Counted from the first letter of the stretch, positions 1-6,194 are shown. The stretch is DNA of 7,738 nt from Spirochaetes bacterium ADurb.Bin110 (GCA_002070755.1 MWDY01000140.1:1-7738), one strand, 5' to 3'. Numbers and translations: made by a program. The notes: generated from the sequence alone by a model not told the origin.

Positions 1-102
1 ATAAGACTTTTTCTAGCCCGAGCAAAGCTTGGCAACGAGGCTGGCGTACTCGGAGCGGCCGAACTGGCTAGACAAGCCTTCAATAGTGTCTCGAAACGTT
101 GA
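1..102 (+). CDS. ROK-family sugar kinase/regulator, C-terminal end (partial)
   Basis: Only the last 33 codons are present, read in frame from base 1 to a TGA at 100-102. The segment ARAKLGNEAGVLGAAELAR matches the usual C-terminus of ROK proteins (a Lx(N)xAGxxGAAxLA pattern), the family of bacterial glucokinases, N-acetyl-sugar kinases and xylose-type repressors. ROK kinases phosphorylate a sugar with ATP in the cytoplasm. The ATP site, sugar site and zinc motif all lie upstream of the window, so kinase and repressor cannot be told apart, and neither can the substrate. No obvious intrinsic terminator follows. The family call is fairly good for so short a fragment, but it rests on one motif. 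Confidence 0.65.
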   Translation: MRLFLARAKLGNEAGVLGAAELARQAFNSVSKR

Positions 103-188
103 AACACCTTCGGCAAAAACAAGTCATCAGAAAATAATCCAGAAATAAATCCTAAGCGCAGAAAATCGATATAATAATGAACCTTACC

Positions 189-218
189 TTGATTTTTGTG
201 GTCTGCTTCTGCTATAGT
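189..218 (+). promoter_or_regulatory. Putative promoter of the tRNA-Thr gene
   Basis: TTGATT (189-194) and TATAGT (213-218) are separated by 18 nt and resemble sigma-70-type -35 and -10 boxes (4/6 and 5/6 matches). Initiation about 7 nt downstream would be near base 225, some 11 nt before the tRNA. The preceding stretch (roughly 128-180) is rich in A and T runs and could act as an UP-like element. A perfect TATAAT at 170-175 lacks a convincing -35 partner, so I prefer the downstream pair. Confidence 0.5.
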
Positions 219-235
219 ACGCTCGTTCTAACCAA

Positions 236-308
236 GCCGAGATAGCTCATCTGGCAGAGCGGCGCACTCGTAATGCGCAGGTGTCGGGTTCGATTCCCGA
301 TCTCGGCT
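236..308 (+). tRNA. tRNA-Thr, anticodon CGT (reads ACG)
   Basis: The sequence folds into a full cloverleaf. The acceptor stem GCCGAGA (236-242) pairs with TCTCGGC (301-307). The D-arm GCTC/GAGC is at 245-248 and 257-260. The anticodon stem GCGCA/TGCGC (262-266 and 274-278) encloses the loop CTCGTAA, with CGT at 269-271. The T-arm TCGGG/CCCGA has the loop TTCGATT (289-295). Base 308 (T) is the unpaired discriminator. The 3' CCA is not encoded and must be added by nucleotidyltransferase. All stems are fully paired, so the gene should be functional. Its 3' end is only 13 nt from the next start codon. Confidence 0.95.
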
Positions 309-313
309 ATGAT
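308..313 (+). promoter_or_regulatory. Putative -10 box (TATGAT) for the dehydratase operon
   Basis: TATGAT (5/6 to TATAAT, fits TANNNT) begins on the tRNA discriminator base and ends 8 nt before the ATG at 322. No Shine-Dalgarno lies in the 13-nt gap. Initiation about 7 nt downstream would give a transcript with 0-2 nt of leader. No clear -35 lies 16-18 nt upstream, where the tRNA T-arm sits. The alternative is read-through from the tRNA promoter, with the mRNA 5' end made by tRNA 3' processing. Confidence 0.3.
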
Positions 314-321
314 GCTGTAGC

Positions 322-1593
322 ATGAATTCCATTGTTCATAGATTCGGCAGAGCCGTTTCGAGCCAGGTCCCTCAAAATCCTCAGCTTTCTCGTAATCTTT
401 TGGCTGCAGGCTATACGCTCAGTGGCTGGAAGGATGCATATTTCGGTGGTAAAGGCCTAAATAGAGTGTATGCTCGCATGAATGCTGCAATAAGCAGAAA
501 CATGAGCCACTCTTTTAAGGATTCGTCGCGTAGCGCAATGGTCAATATCTTCTTCCCATGCGAGCTTCTATATGCGATGGATATCACAGCTGTTTTTCCG
601 GAAGCATTGTCCGTATACATTGCAAATTCAGACTGTGGAGAGGTCTTTGCAGAATCGGCAGAAGCTATTGGCATATCCGAAAGCTTGTGCTCTTATCATA
701 AAATCATGATCGGTACAGCTAAGACAGGAGTACTTCCTAAGCCACTAATTATAGCCAATACCACTTTGGCCTGCGATGCTAATCAGCTATCCTTTAGGTG
801 CCTTGCCGAAGAATATGGCAGCCCTCATTTCATAGTCGACGTGCCTCATACAGTAGACAAGGAGTCTGTACACTATGTGGCTTCGCAACTAAGAAATTTC
901 ACTGTCGTTCTAGAGGATCTCTTGCACAGTTCTATGTCTGAATCGAAACTTCGAGACACCGTCGATAGGGCCAATCGCACGATCAAGGCCTACCGAGAAT
1001 ACTTGAGCATTCGCGCAAGGACCTCGCTCCCCGTATCCATGACTGGCGAACTGTTTTCTCTTGTTGCGACGCATGTGTTCCTGGGAACAGCCGAGAGCGA
1101 ACAATACGCCATTGCAATAAAAGAATTGGCACAGAAAGCCTCTCTAGATCGAAGGAAAAAACGCATTCTATGGCTGCACACTCTGCCAAATTGGCAGGAT
1201 TCTATTAGAGTTCTTCTTGAAAACAACGAGCGCACCGAGATCCTAGCAAGCGATATGACTTATGATACACTCATAGATATGGACCCAGAAAGGCCTTACG
1301 AAAGCATGGCCGAACGCCTTGTATACAATATCAACAACGGAGGTGCGCAGAGACGAATCGATGCAGCCATAGTCTATGCAAATAAACTGCACGCCGATGG
1401 CGTAATTGTGTTTGGCCAGTGGGGATGCAAGCAAACGATGGGCATGTCTCATTTAGCAAAAATGGCACTCGAAAAGGAGGGCTTCCCTACCCTGGTGCTC
1501 GATGGAGACGGCTGCGATCCACGCAATGTGGCCGATGGCCAAATGGCGACACGAGTCAATGCTTTTCTGGAACAGCTAGAGGCATCGCGATGA
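322..1593 (+). CDS. 2-hydroxyacyl-CoA dehydratase / benzoyl-CoA reductase-like subunit (HgdB/BcrB/YjiM type)
   Basis: A 423-residue cytoplasmic iron-sulfur protein of the HGD-D family, whose members use one ATP-energised electron for difficult eliminations or reductions on CoA thioesters. Some relatives (double-cubane cluster proteins) instead reduce small molecules. Family landmarks visible are PCELLYAMD (79-87), ISESLCSYHK (118-127), the FIVDVPHT stretch (170-177), a GQWGCK segment (365-370), and a C-terminal DGDGCDPRN...GQMATRVNAFLE block (394-417). C80, C123 and C369 are the likely cluster ligands: the 43-residue gap between the first two is as expected, and C369 sits where the third family ligand lies. 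Extra cysteines are C105, C151, C160 and C398. The length is normal and there is no signal peptide or membrane segment. The ATG at 322 is the first start after an in-frame TGA at 310-312 and has no Shine-Dalgarno. The stop overlaps the next start as ATGA. Family confidence is high; the substrate is unknown. Confidence 0.85.
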   Translation: MNSIVHRFGRAVSSQVPQNPQLSRNLLAAGYTLSGWKDAYFGGKGLNRVYARMNAAISRNMSHSFKDSSRSAMVNIFFPCELLYAMDITAVFPEALSVYIANSDCGEVFAESAEAIGISESLCSYHKIMIGTAKTGVLPKPLIIANTTLACDANQLSFRCLAEEYGSPHFIVDVPHTVDKESVHYVASQLRNFTVVLEDLLHSSMSESKLRDTVDRANRTIKAYREYLSIRARTSLPVSMTGELFSLVATHVFLGTAESEQYAIAIKELAQKASLDRRKKRILWLHTLPNWQDSIRVLLENNERTEILASDMTYDTLIDMDPERPYESMAERLVYNINNGGAQRRIDAAIVYANKLHADGVIVFGQWGCKQTMGMSHLAKMALEKEGFPTLVLDGDGCDPRNVADGQMATRVNAFLEQLEASR

Positions 1594-3326
1594 TTGGCTA
1601 CACTTGCAAATACACGCCTATCGAGCTCTTATATGCCTTAGGAGAGACCTCCGAGCTGCTCAACCATGAAGTTCCGGATTTCGAATATGCCGAGAAATGG
1701 ACCCATCCAAACCTTTGCTGCCATGCAAAGGCCTTCTTGCTGCATAGCTCTGAGCTGGACGAGCTTGTCTTGGTAAACTGTTGCGATTCCATTCGTAGAG
1801 CATACGATGTGCTGCTCGCGCAGAAATCCCATCGATTTCTATTTTTATTCGACCTTCCACACATAGATGACGGCTGCGCACAAGAAAATGTCAAAAAAGA
1901 GCTCGTCCGCTTGACTCAACGCTATATAGAAAATAATCCTGCCTCCTTTGATCGACAGCGATTCCTTAAAGCATGCAGGGCATCTTCCGTTTCTTCTTCT
2001 GATTTTGCATCTGATGCTTTCTTTGAGGCTCCATCTGAGGCTACTTCTAAACCTAAAGAACTCGATTCTGCGGCCCCATTCATCGCGATAGCAGGCGCGC
2101 GCGTAAGTCAAGAACTTCTTTCGACCATAAAAGAAAAGGTGCCCTATCCCGTGATCGATGCCACTTGTAGCGGAAACCGACATCTTGGCTTGTTGCCTCC
2201 GAATGCTGAAAATATGAGCTTCGATGAGCTTATGGATTGGTATGCAAAAGAATTGTTGCATTTTATCCCATGTATGCGTATGGCAAATATCGAGCCCCGC
2301 AGGGCGCTTTGGGAAAATGAGAATCTCTGTGGAATAATCTATAATACCGTCAAATTTTGCGACTATTATGGTTTTGATTATTCCCGAGTAAAAAAAGAAG
2401 TAAGCCTACCTATCTTGAAGATCGAATCCGATTTTACGCCTCAATCCGAAGGCCAGCTCTCTACGCGCCTCGAAGCTTTCCTTGAAAATATTCATGCTCG
2501 ACAAAAAAAGCCACAGAAAACTAAAAAGCTACAGCTAAGGCATTCGGCCCTCTTTGGAGGAATCGATAGCGGCTCGACCACGACAAAGATGGTTGTCATC
2601 GATCGAAATAGGAAAATTCTCGCTTCGAGCTTAGTACCCACCGGTGCCCAAACACAGAAAAGCGCGCAGAAAGCGCTGCAGGAAACATGTCGGCAACTCG
2701 ATATAGAACCGGACGACTTGGCATCTATTGTCTCGACAGGCTATGGCCGAAACAACATAGCATTCGCAACAGGCAGCAAAACCGAGATAACCTGTCACGC
2801 AAAAGGCGCGTTTTTTCTTGACCCCACTATTCGCACCATAGTGGATATAGGCGGACAAGACAGCAAAATTATCCGTATAGACAATGAAGGCAGCGTTGTC
2901 AATTTCGTCATGAATGACAAATGCGCAGCCGGCACAGGGCGCTTCCTAGAGATGATGGCTCGCGCCCTCGAGCTAGATATCGACAATATGGTCAGCACTG
3001 GCCTAGCATGGAAAAGCGACCTTACGATCTCTAGCATGTGTACGGTTTTTGCCGAATCCGAAGTCGTCTCGCTCATAGCGGACAATCGCTCTATTGCAGA
3101 CATAGTGCACGGGCTCAACAAATCGATCGCTTCGAGAATAACTTCGATGATCAGCAGAGCTGGAGGCCAAGCGCCATATATGATGACAGGAGGCGTAGCC
3201 CGAAACACCGGTGTAGTTAGAGAACTCGAAATAAAGCTCGGCGAACGACTCATTATCTCTGAAATTCCGGAGCTCTGCGGTGCTCTTGGCGCCGCGCTAT
3301 CTGCTCTGGAATTGATGGAAGCATAG
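1590..3326 (+). CDS. Fusion of a 2-hydroxyacyl-CoA dehydratase-like subunit with its ATP-dependent activase (BadF/HgdC type)
   Basis: A 578-residue protein. Residues 1-300 form a second dehydratase-like chain, with GYTCKYTPIELLYALG near the start (C6), HPNLCCHAKA (C43/C44), YNTVKFCDYYGFDY (C257) and a final GQLSTRLEAFLE. A lysine-rich linker (about 302-317) leads to an ASKHA ATPase. Its motifs are GGIDSGSTTTK (323-333), VSTGYGR (381-387), DIGGQDSK (419-426), NDKCAAGTGRF (442-452), SSMCTVFAESE (481-491) and MTGGVARN (532-539). C445 and C484 are 39 residues apart, the same spacing as the two cysteines of the HgdC activator that hold the 4Fe-4S cluster between two activase monomers. The ATPase should deliver one electron per ATP-driven cycle to the dehydratase clusters. 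I chose the ATG at 1590 (AGAGG 8 nt upstream, ATGA overlap with the previous stop) over in-frame starts from 1419, which would run through the conserved end of the upstream gene. Activases are normally separate proteins of about 260 residues. The substrate is unknown. Confidence 0.85.
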   Translation: MIGYTCKYTPIELLYALGETSELLNHEVPDFEYAEKWTHPNLCCHAKAFLLHSSELDELVLVNCCDSIRRAYDVLLAQKSHRFLFLFDLPHIDDGCAQENVKKELVRLTQRYIENNPASFDRQRFLKACRASSVSSSDFASDAFFEAPSEATSKPKELDSAAPFIAIAGARVSQELLSTIKEKVPYPVIDATCSGNRHLGLLPPNAENMSFDELMDWYAKELLHFIPCMRMANIEPRRALWENENLCGIIYNTVKFCDYYGFDYSRVKKEVSLPILKIESDFTPQSEGQLSTRLEAFLENIHARQKKPQKTKKLQLRHSALFGGIDSGSTTTKMVVIDRNRKILASSLVPTGAQTQKSAQKALQETCRQLDIEPDDLASIVSTGYGRNNIAFATGSKTEITCHAKGAFFLDPTIRTIVDIGGQDSKIIRIDNEGSVVNFVMNDKCAAGTGRFLEMMARALELDIDNMVSTGLAWKSDLTISSMCTVFAESEVVSLIADNRSIADIVHGLNKSIASRITSMISRAGGQAPYMMTGGVARNTGVVRELEIKLGERLIISEIPELCGALGAALSALELMEA

Positions 3327-3360
3327 GCAATCTCTTTGCAATAAATGAATATGGCAATAA

Positions 3361-3374
3361 GGGAGGAAAAGAGC
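3361..3374 (+). promoter_or_regulatory. Shine-Dalgarno fixing the mtnP start
   Basis: GGGAGG (3361-3366) lies 8 nt before the ATG at 3375. This selects 3375 over the in-frame ATGs at 3345 and 3351, which have no purine-rich site and would add residues before the conserved N-terminal GIIGGSGLY block. Its presence contrasts with the Shine-Dalgarno-less starts at 322, 4310, 6159 and 6217, and suggests mtnP is translated from a longer transcript, probably one shared with the dehydratase genes 48 nt upstream. Confidence 0.7.
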
Positions 3375-4241
3375 ATGGAAAAAGCAAAGGTGGGCATAAT
3401 TGGCGGATCGGGCCTTTATGAAATCCAGGGAGCAAAGGTAGTCGAAGAAATCAAAGTGGATACTCCTTGGGGATCTCCCTCCGACGACATCACCATTGCG
3501 GAGATTGAAGGCGTCAAGACAGCCTTCCTGCCTCGCCATGGAAAAGGGCATTTTCTTCTGCCCACCGAAGTCAATTCGAGAGCCAATATCGCGGCTCTAA
3601 AAATGCTCGGTGTCCGTGAGATCCTAGCATTCTCTGCGGTTGGGAGCCTCAAGGAGGATATTCATCCACGCGATTTCGTATTGCCCTCTCAAATTATAGA
3701 TAGAACCAAGGACAGGCCAGGCTCCAGCTTTTTCGGAGAAGGTATTGTCGCTCATTTGAGCTTTGCGGATCCCTTTTGCATGCGGCTTTGTTCGATAATA
3801 GAGCCTTTCATTTTAGCGCGAGGATTGCGCCTGCATACCAATGAAACCCTAATCTGTATGGAAGGACCTGCTTTCTCGACAAGGGCAGAGAGCCAGCTTT
3901 ACCGTTCCTGGGGCGCTGGCATAATCAATATGAGCGTGCTGCCAGAGGCAAAATTGGCTCGCGAAGCAGAGATATGCTATGCAATGGTCTGTATGGCGAC
4001 AGATTACGACTGCTGGAAAATAGACCATGCGGATGTGACCGTTGATATGGTCGTACAAAACCTCAATGCAAACTCAGCTCATGCCAAGGCATTGATCCTG
4101 GAAGTGGTACCAGCCTTAAATAAGTATGCCGAGTGCAGCTGTCATGCTGCCATGAGGGGTGCCATTATGACTGCTCCATCAAAGCGCAATCCAGAAACCA
4201 TGGCTAAACTTCGAGCAATACTCCCTGAGCTTGAGCTCTAG
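3375..4241 (+). CDS. mtnP: S-methyl-5'-thioadenosine phosphorylase
   Basis: A 288-residue cytoplasmic phosphorylase that splits methylthioadenosine with phosphate into adenine and 5-methylthioribose-1-phosphate. This clears the by-product of polyamine and related SAM-dependent pathways. It has the trimeric PNP/MTAP fold signatures: GIIGGSGLYE (7-16, phosphate loop), FLPRHGKGH (51-59), FSAVGSLKED (86-95), IIDRT (107-111), MEGPAFSTRAES (162-173), INMSVLPEAKLAREA (185-199) and MATDYDCW (207-214). D210 and D212 correspond to human MTAP D220/D222, which select adenine over hypoxanthine or guanine, so MTAP is preferred to purine nucleoside phosphorylase. S187 replaces the threonine seen in the human enzyme, a mild change. 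Its length is normal. It follows the activase fusion by 48 nt on the same strand with no terminator visible between them, so co-transcription is likely. A hairpin follows its stop. Confidence 0.9.
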   Translation: MEKAKVGIIGGSGLYEIQGAKVVEEIKVDTPWGSPSDDITIAEIEGVKTAFLPRHGKGHFLLPTEVNSRANIAALKMLGVREILAFSAVGSLKEDIHPRDFVLPSQIIDRTKDRPGSSFFGEGIVAHLSFADPFCMRLCSIIEPFILARGLRLHTNETLICMEGPAFSTRAESQLYRSWGAGIINMSVLPEAKLAREAEICYAMVCMATDYDCWKIDHADVTVDMVVQNLNANSAHAKALILEVVPALNKYAECSCHAAMRGAIMTAPSKRNPETMAKLRAILPELEL

Positions 4242-4247
4242 AGTCTA

Positions 4248-4272
4248 TGGGCAACTAGATGTAAGTAGCCCA
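4248..4272 (+). terminator. Hairpin downstream of mtnP (terminator-like, no U-tract)
   Basis: TGGGC (4248-4252) pairs with GCCCA (4268-4272). An A/A mismatch follows, then ACT (4254-4256) pairs with AGT (4264-4266), closing a 7-nt loop. No run of T follows; instead the putative rpiB -35 (TTGACC) begins 2 nt later. It could attenuate or define the 3' end of the mtnP transcript, but without a U-tract it is not a standard intrinsic terminator. Confidence 0.35.
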
Positions 4273-4274
4273 GC

Positions 4275-4303
4275 TTGACCCCATTAGCCTTGCCAATTAC
4301 TCT
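4275..4303 (+). promoter_or_regulatory. Putative rpiB promoter giving a leaderless transcript
   Basis: TTGACC (4275-4280, 5/6 to TTGACA) and TACTCT (4298-4303, fits TANNNT) are 17 nt apart. The usual initiation point 7 nt past the -10 falls exactly on the A of the rpiB ATG (4310). No Shine-Dalgarno is present in the preceding 20 nt, which is pyrimidine-rich, so a leaderless mRNA fits both observations. Confidence 0.45.
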
Positions 4304-4309
4304 GTCCTC

Positions 4310-4741
4310 ATGAAAATCTTGATAGCCAACGATCATGGCGCTGTGGCGTTAAAATTTCGTCTCTTGCGCTGGCTCGAAAGCCAGGAGCACCAAGTTGTCA
4401 ATCTAGGTGTCGATACCGAAGATCGTGTCGATTATCCAGATCAGGCAGCCCTAGCCGTAAAAGAATATTTTAGGGGCGGTTACGATTTGGGCATTGTATG
4501 CTGTGGTACGGGCATTGGCATATCGATTGCCGCCAATAGATTTAAAGGTATTCGCTGCGCACTCATTCATGATGGCTATACCGCACGCATGGCAAAAGAG
4601 CACAATAATGCCAATTTCCTAGCCTTTGGCGGCCGTGTGGATTACAAAGAGCCAGTCGAGGAACTCTTGAGCGTCTTCTTGCATGCAGAATTCCAAGGAG
4701 GGCGCCATGCCGAAAGAGTCTCAAAGCTCGATAAGATTTAG
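4310..4741 (+). CDS. rpiB: Ribose-5-phosphate isomerase B (RpiB/LacAB family)
   Basis: A 143-residue cytoplasmic aldose-ketose isomerase that interconverts ribose-5-phosphate and ribulose-5-phosphate in the non-oxidative pentose phosphate pathway. Visible family features are MKILIANDHG at the N-terminus (D8, H9), VDYPD (40-44), CCGTGIGISIAANR (64-77) with C65 as the catalytic base equivalent to E. coli C66, KEHNNAN (96-102) with H98 equivalent to E. coli H99, FGGRVD, and the phosphate-binding tail GGRHAERV (R132, R136). The single-domain length is typical for RpiB. The CGTG loop followed by these arginines favours ribose-5-phosphate over galactose-6-phosphate isomerase subunits, though allose-6-phosphate activity is possible. 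The start is supported by the conserved N-terminus; there is no Shine-Dalgarno. The 68-nt gap to mtnP holds a hairpin and a candidate promoter. The 3' end overlaps the convergent nuclease gene. Confidence 0.92.
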   Translation: MKILIANDHGAVALKFRLLRWLESQEHQVVNLGVDTEDRVDYPDQAALAVKEYFRGGYDLGIVCCGTGIGISIAANRFKGIRCALIHDGYTARMAKEHNNANFLAFGGRVDYKEPVEELLSVFLHAEFQGGRHAERVSKLDKI

Positions 4742-6159
4742 GCTATCTTGTAGATAACACCCATTTTCGCAATCTCGATATCCTTTAGGCCAGCATCTTG
4801 CAGATGGCCCTGCATTGCCATGAGTGCCTCTGGTTCGCCATGTACAAGAAAGGTCCCCTTTAGGCGCTCTTTTTCGATACAATCGAGCCATTCTACAGTC
4901 TCTTTCCAATCGGCATGCGCAGAAAAGGCATCGATTTCTTCGATATTTGCGCGAACTTGAAACCAATCGCTCTGAATACGCACCTCTTTTGCGCCATCTC
5001 TGAGTCGTCTGCCCAATGTTCCCTCGGCCATATATCCCACGATGAGCACGGTATTCGCAGAATCACCGAGCTCGTGCATAAGATGATGCTGAATCCGTCC
5101 AAATTCGCACATACCATCGGCAGAAATGATTATGAGAGGACCCTTGGCCTGATTGAGAGCCTTGGAATCCTCCACGGATCGGGAAAAATTGAGAGCTGAA
5201 AAACCAAAGGGATTCTTGGCATGGGTCGTAAAAAGATCGTAAGTCTCCTTATCGTAGCATTCTGGATGTATCGCAAAGATACTTGTCGCATTGAGAGCCA
5301 TGGGCGAATCCACCCATATCGGAATATCGGGTATCCTACCCTGATCGTGCAAAAGATGAAGGCAAAAGATCAGCTCCTGTGTGCGCTCCACTGCAAAAGC
5401 TGGAATGATGAGCTTGCCTCGCCTTTCAGCAGTCCTATTAACGACATCTTCGAGGTGTCGAAGAGCATCCATTGTGGATTCATGAAGACGATTTCCATAG
5501 GTGCTATCTAGAATGAGAAAATCTATTTTATCGAGGCATTCGGGATCCTTGATTATTGGCTTGCCTTTGCGCCCCAAGTCTCCGGAAAAACCAAAAATAG
5601 CTACATTCCCAGCCTTGTCCTTTGCCGAAATTCGCGCAAAAGTCGATCCTAGAATATGGCCTGCATCGAGAAATTCTACTTGTACTCCATCAGCTATAGA
5701 TATAGGCCTATGATAGCTGACCGTTAAAAACTGATCCATCGCTCGTATAACGTCGAAGTCGTCATACAAAGGCTTCCAATCGAATTTCTCGTGCCTTTTA
5801 TCCGCTTGTCTGGAAAGATAATCGGCATCTCTCGCTTGAATGTGTGCGGAATCCGTCATAATCAAATTTGCGAGATCTCTGGTGGCCGATGTAGCATAGA
5901 TGTTGCCAGTGAAACCCTTTTTTACCAAGTAGGGCACAAGCCCACAATGATCGTAATGCGCATGAGTAAGCACTAGGGCATCGATGGATGAAGCCTCTAT
6001 ATCATCTCCAAGCAAAGCCCTATTCTTGCTATCCGCTTTAGCCCTTTTCCCCTGAAAAGCTCCACAGTCTATGAGAATCCTTGTAGAATCTACTTCGAGA
6101 AGGTGCTTCGAACCCGTAACCTCCTCAGCCGCCCCTAGCGAACGAATACCGATGCTCAT
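4738..6159 (-). CDS. Metallo-beta-lactamase-fold beta-CASP RNA-processing nuclease (Ysh1/CPSF-73-like)
   Basis: A 473-residue zinc-dependent hydrolase of the bacterial YSH1-like group (RNA-specificity MBL proteins), expected to cut or trim RNA in the cytoplasm. The MBL part has LTHAHYDHCG (64-73; H66, H68, D70, H71), DAGHILGS (165-172; H168) and SGDLGR (192-197; D194). The beta-CASP part starts near DSTYGNRLHE (218-227) and includes IPAFAVERTQE (252-262), VDSPMA (283-288), ISADGMCEFGRIQHH (345-359) and GYMAEGTLGRRL (375-386). The last zinc and catalytic residues are FSAHADW (412-418; H415) and LVHGEPEA (438-445; H440). All expected metal ligands are present. There is no RNase J C-terminal extension or KH domain, so it is not RNase J or an archaeal CPSF. 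I chose the ATG at 6157-6159 because the family begins with IxSLGAAxEVTGS; an in-frame ATG at 6202-6204 would place the putative promoter inside the gene. Exact RNA targets are unknown. Confidence 0.88.
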   Translation of the reverse strand: MSIGIRSLGAAEEVTGSKHLLEVDSTRILIDCGAFQGKRAKADSKNRALLGDDIEASSIDALVLTHAHYDHCGLVPYLVKKGFTGNIYATSATRDLANLIMTDSAHIQARDADYLSRQADKRHEKFDWKPLYDDFDVIRAMDQFLTVSYHRPISIADGVQVEFLDAGHILGSTFARISAKDKAGNVAIFGFSGDLGRKGKPIIKDPECLDKIDFLILDSTYGNRLHESTMDALRHLEDVVNRTAERRGKLIIPAFAVERTQELIFCLHLLHDQGRIPDIPIWVDSPMALNATSIFAIHPECYDKETYDLFTTHAKNPFGFSALNFSRSVEDSKALNQAKGPLIIISADGMCEFGRIQHHLMHELGDSANTVLIVGYMAEGTLGRRLRDGAKEVRIQSDWFQVRANIEEIDAFSAHADWKETVEWLDCIEKERLKGTFLVHGEPEALMAMQGHLQDAGLKDIEIAKMGVIYKIA

Positions 6160-6165
6160 GCCCTC

Positions 6166-6194
6166 ACTATACCCTGTTGCGAAAGAGTCCGCAA
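6166..6194 (-). promoter_or_regulatory. Putative promoter of the beta-CASP nuclease gene (leaderless)
   Basis: Read on the minus strand, TTGCGG (6194-6189) and TATAGT (6171-6166, 5/6 to TATAAT) are 17 nt apart. Initiation 7 nt past the -10 falls on the A of the ATG at 6159. A GAGGG sits only 1 nt from the start codon, too close for normal Shine-Dalgarno use. The -35 match is weak (TTG only); the -10 and its spacing carry the call. Confidence 0.45.

Noticed and set aside
170..175. Perfect TATAAT upstream of the tRNA
   Set aside because: No -35-like hexamer at 16-18 nt upstream and it lies in an A/T-rich stretch where such matches arise by chance; the pair at 189-218 is better placed.
177..245. 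Short ORF of 22 codons beginning MNLTLIFVV before the tRNA
   Set aside because: It runs into the tRNA, has no Shine-Dalgarno, and spans the tRNA promoter; its hydrophobic look is explained by T-rich sequence.
309..320. ATG ATG CTG TAG mini-ORF directly before the start at 322
   Set aside because: It has no ribosome binding site and would lie upstream of the predicted start of transcription; probably chance.
1419..1589. In-frame upstream extension of the dehydratase-activase fusion
   Set aside because: It overlaps the conserved C-terminal block of the preceding gene, its translation resembles no dehydratase sequence, and the ATG at 1590 fits the family N-terminus and the ATGA overlap.
1845..2261. 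138-codon open frame on the minus strand opposite the dehydratase half of the fusion
   Set aside because: No family resemblance and no start signals; a reverse-strand shadow of a well-supported gene.
3338..3360. Direct repeat of GCAATAA (3338-3344 and 3354-3360) before mtnP
   Set aside because: Only 7 bp in an A/T-rich gap; too short to claim an operator without conservation.
2795..3397. 200-codon open frame on the minus strand opposite the activase domain
   Set aside because: It is the complement of strongly conserved activase motifs and has a serine- and isoleucine-rich translation without recognisable domains.
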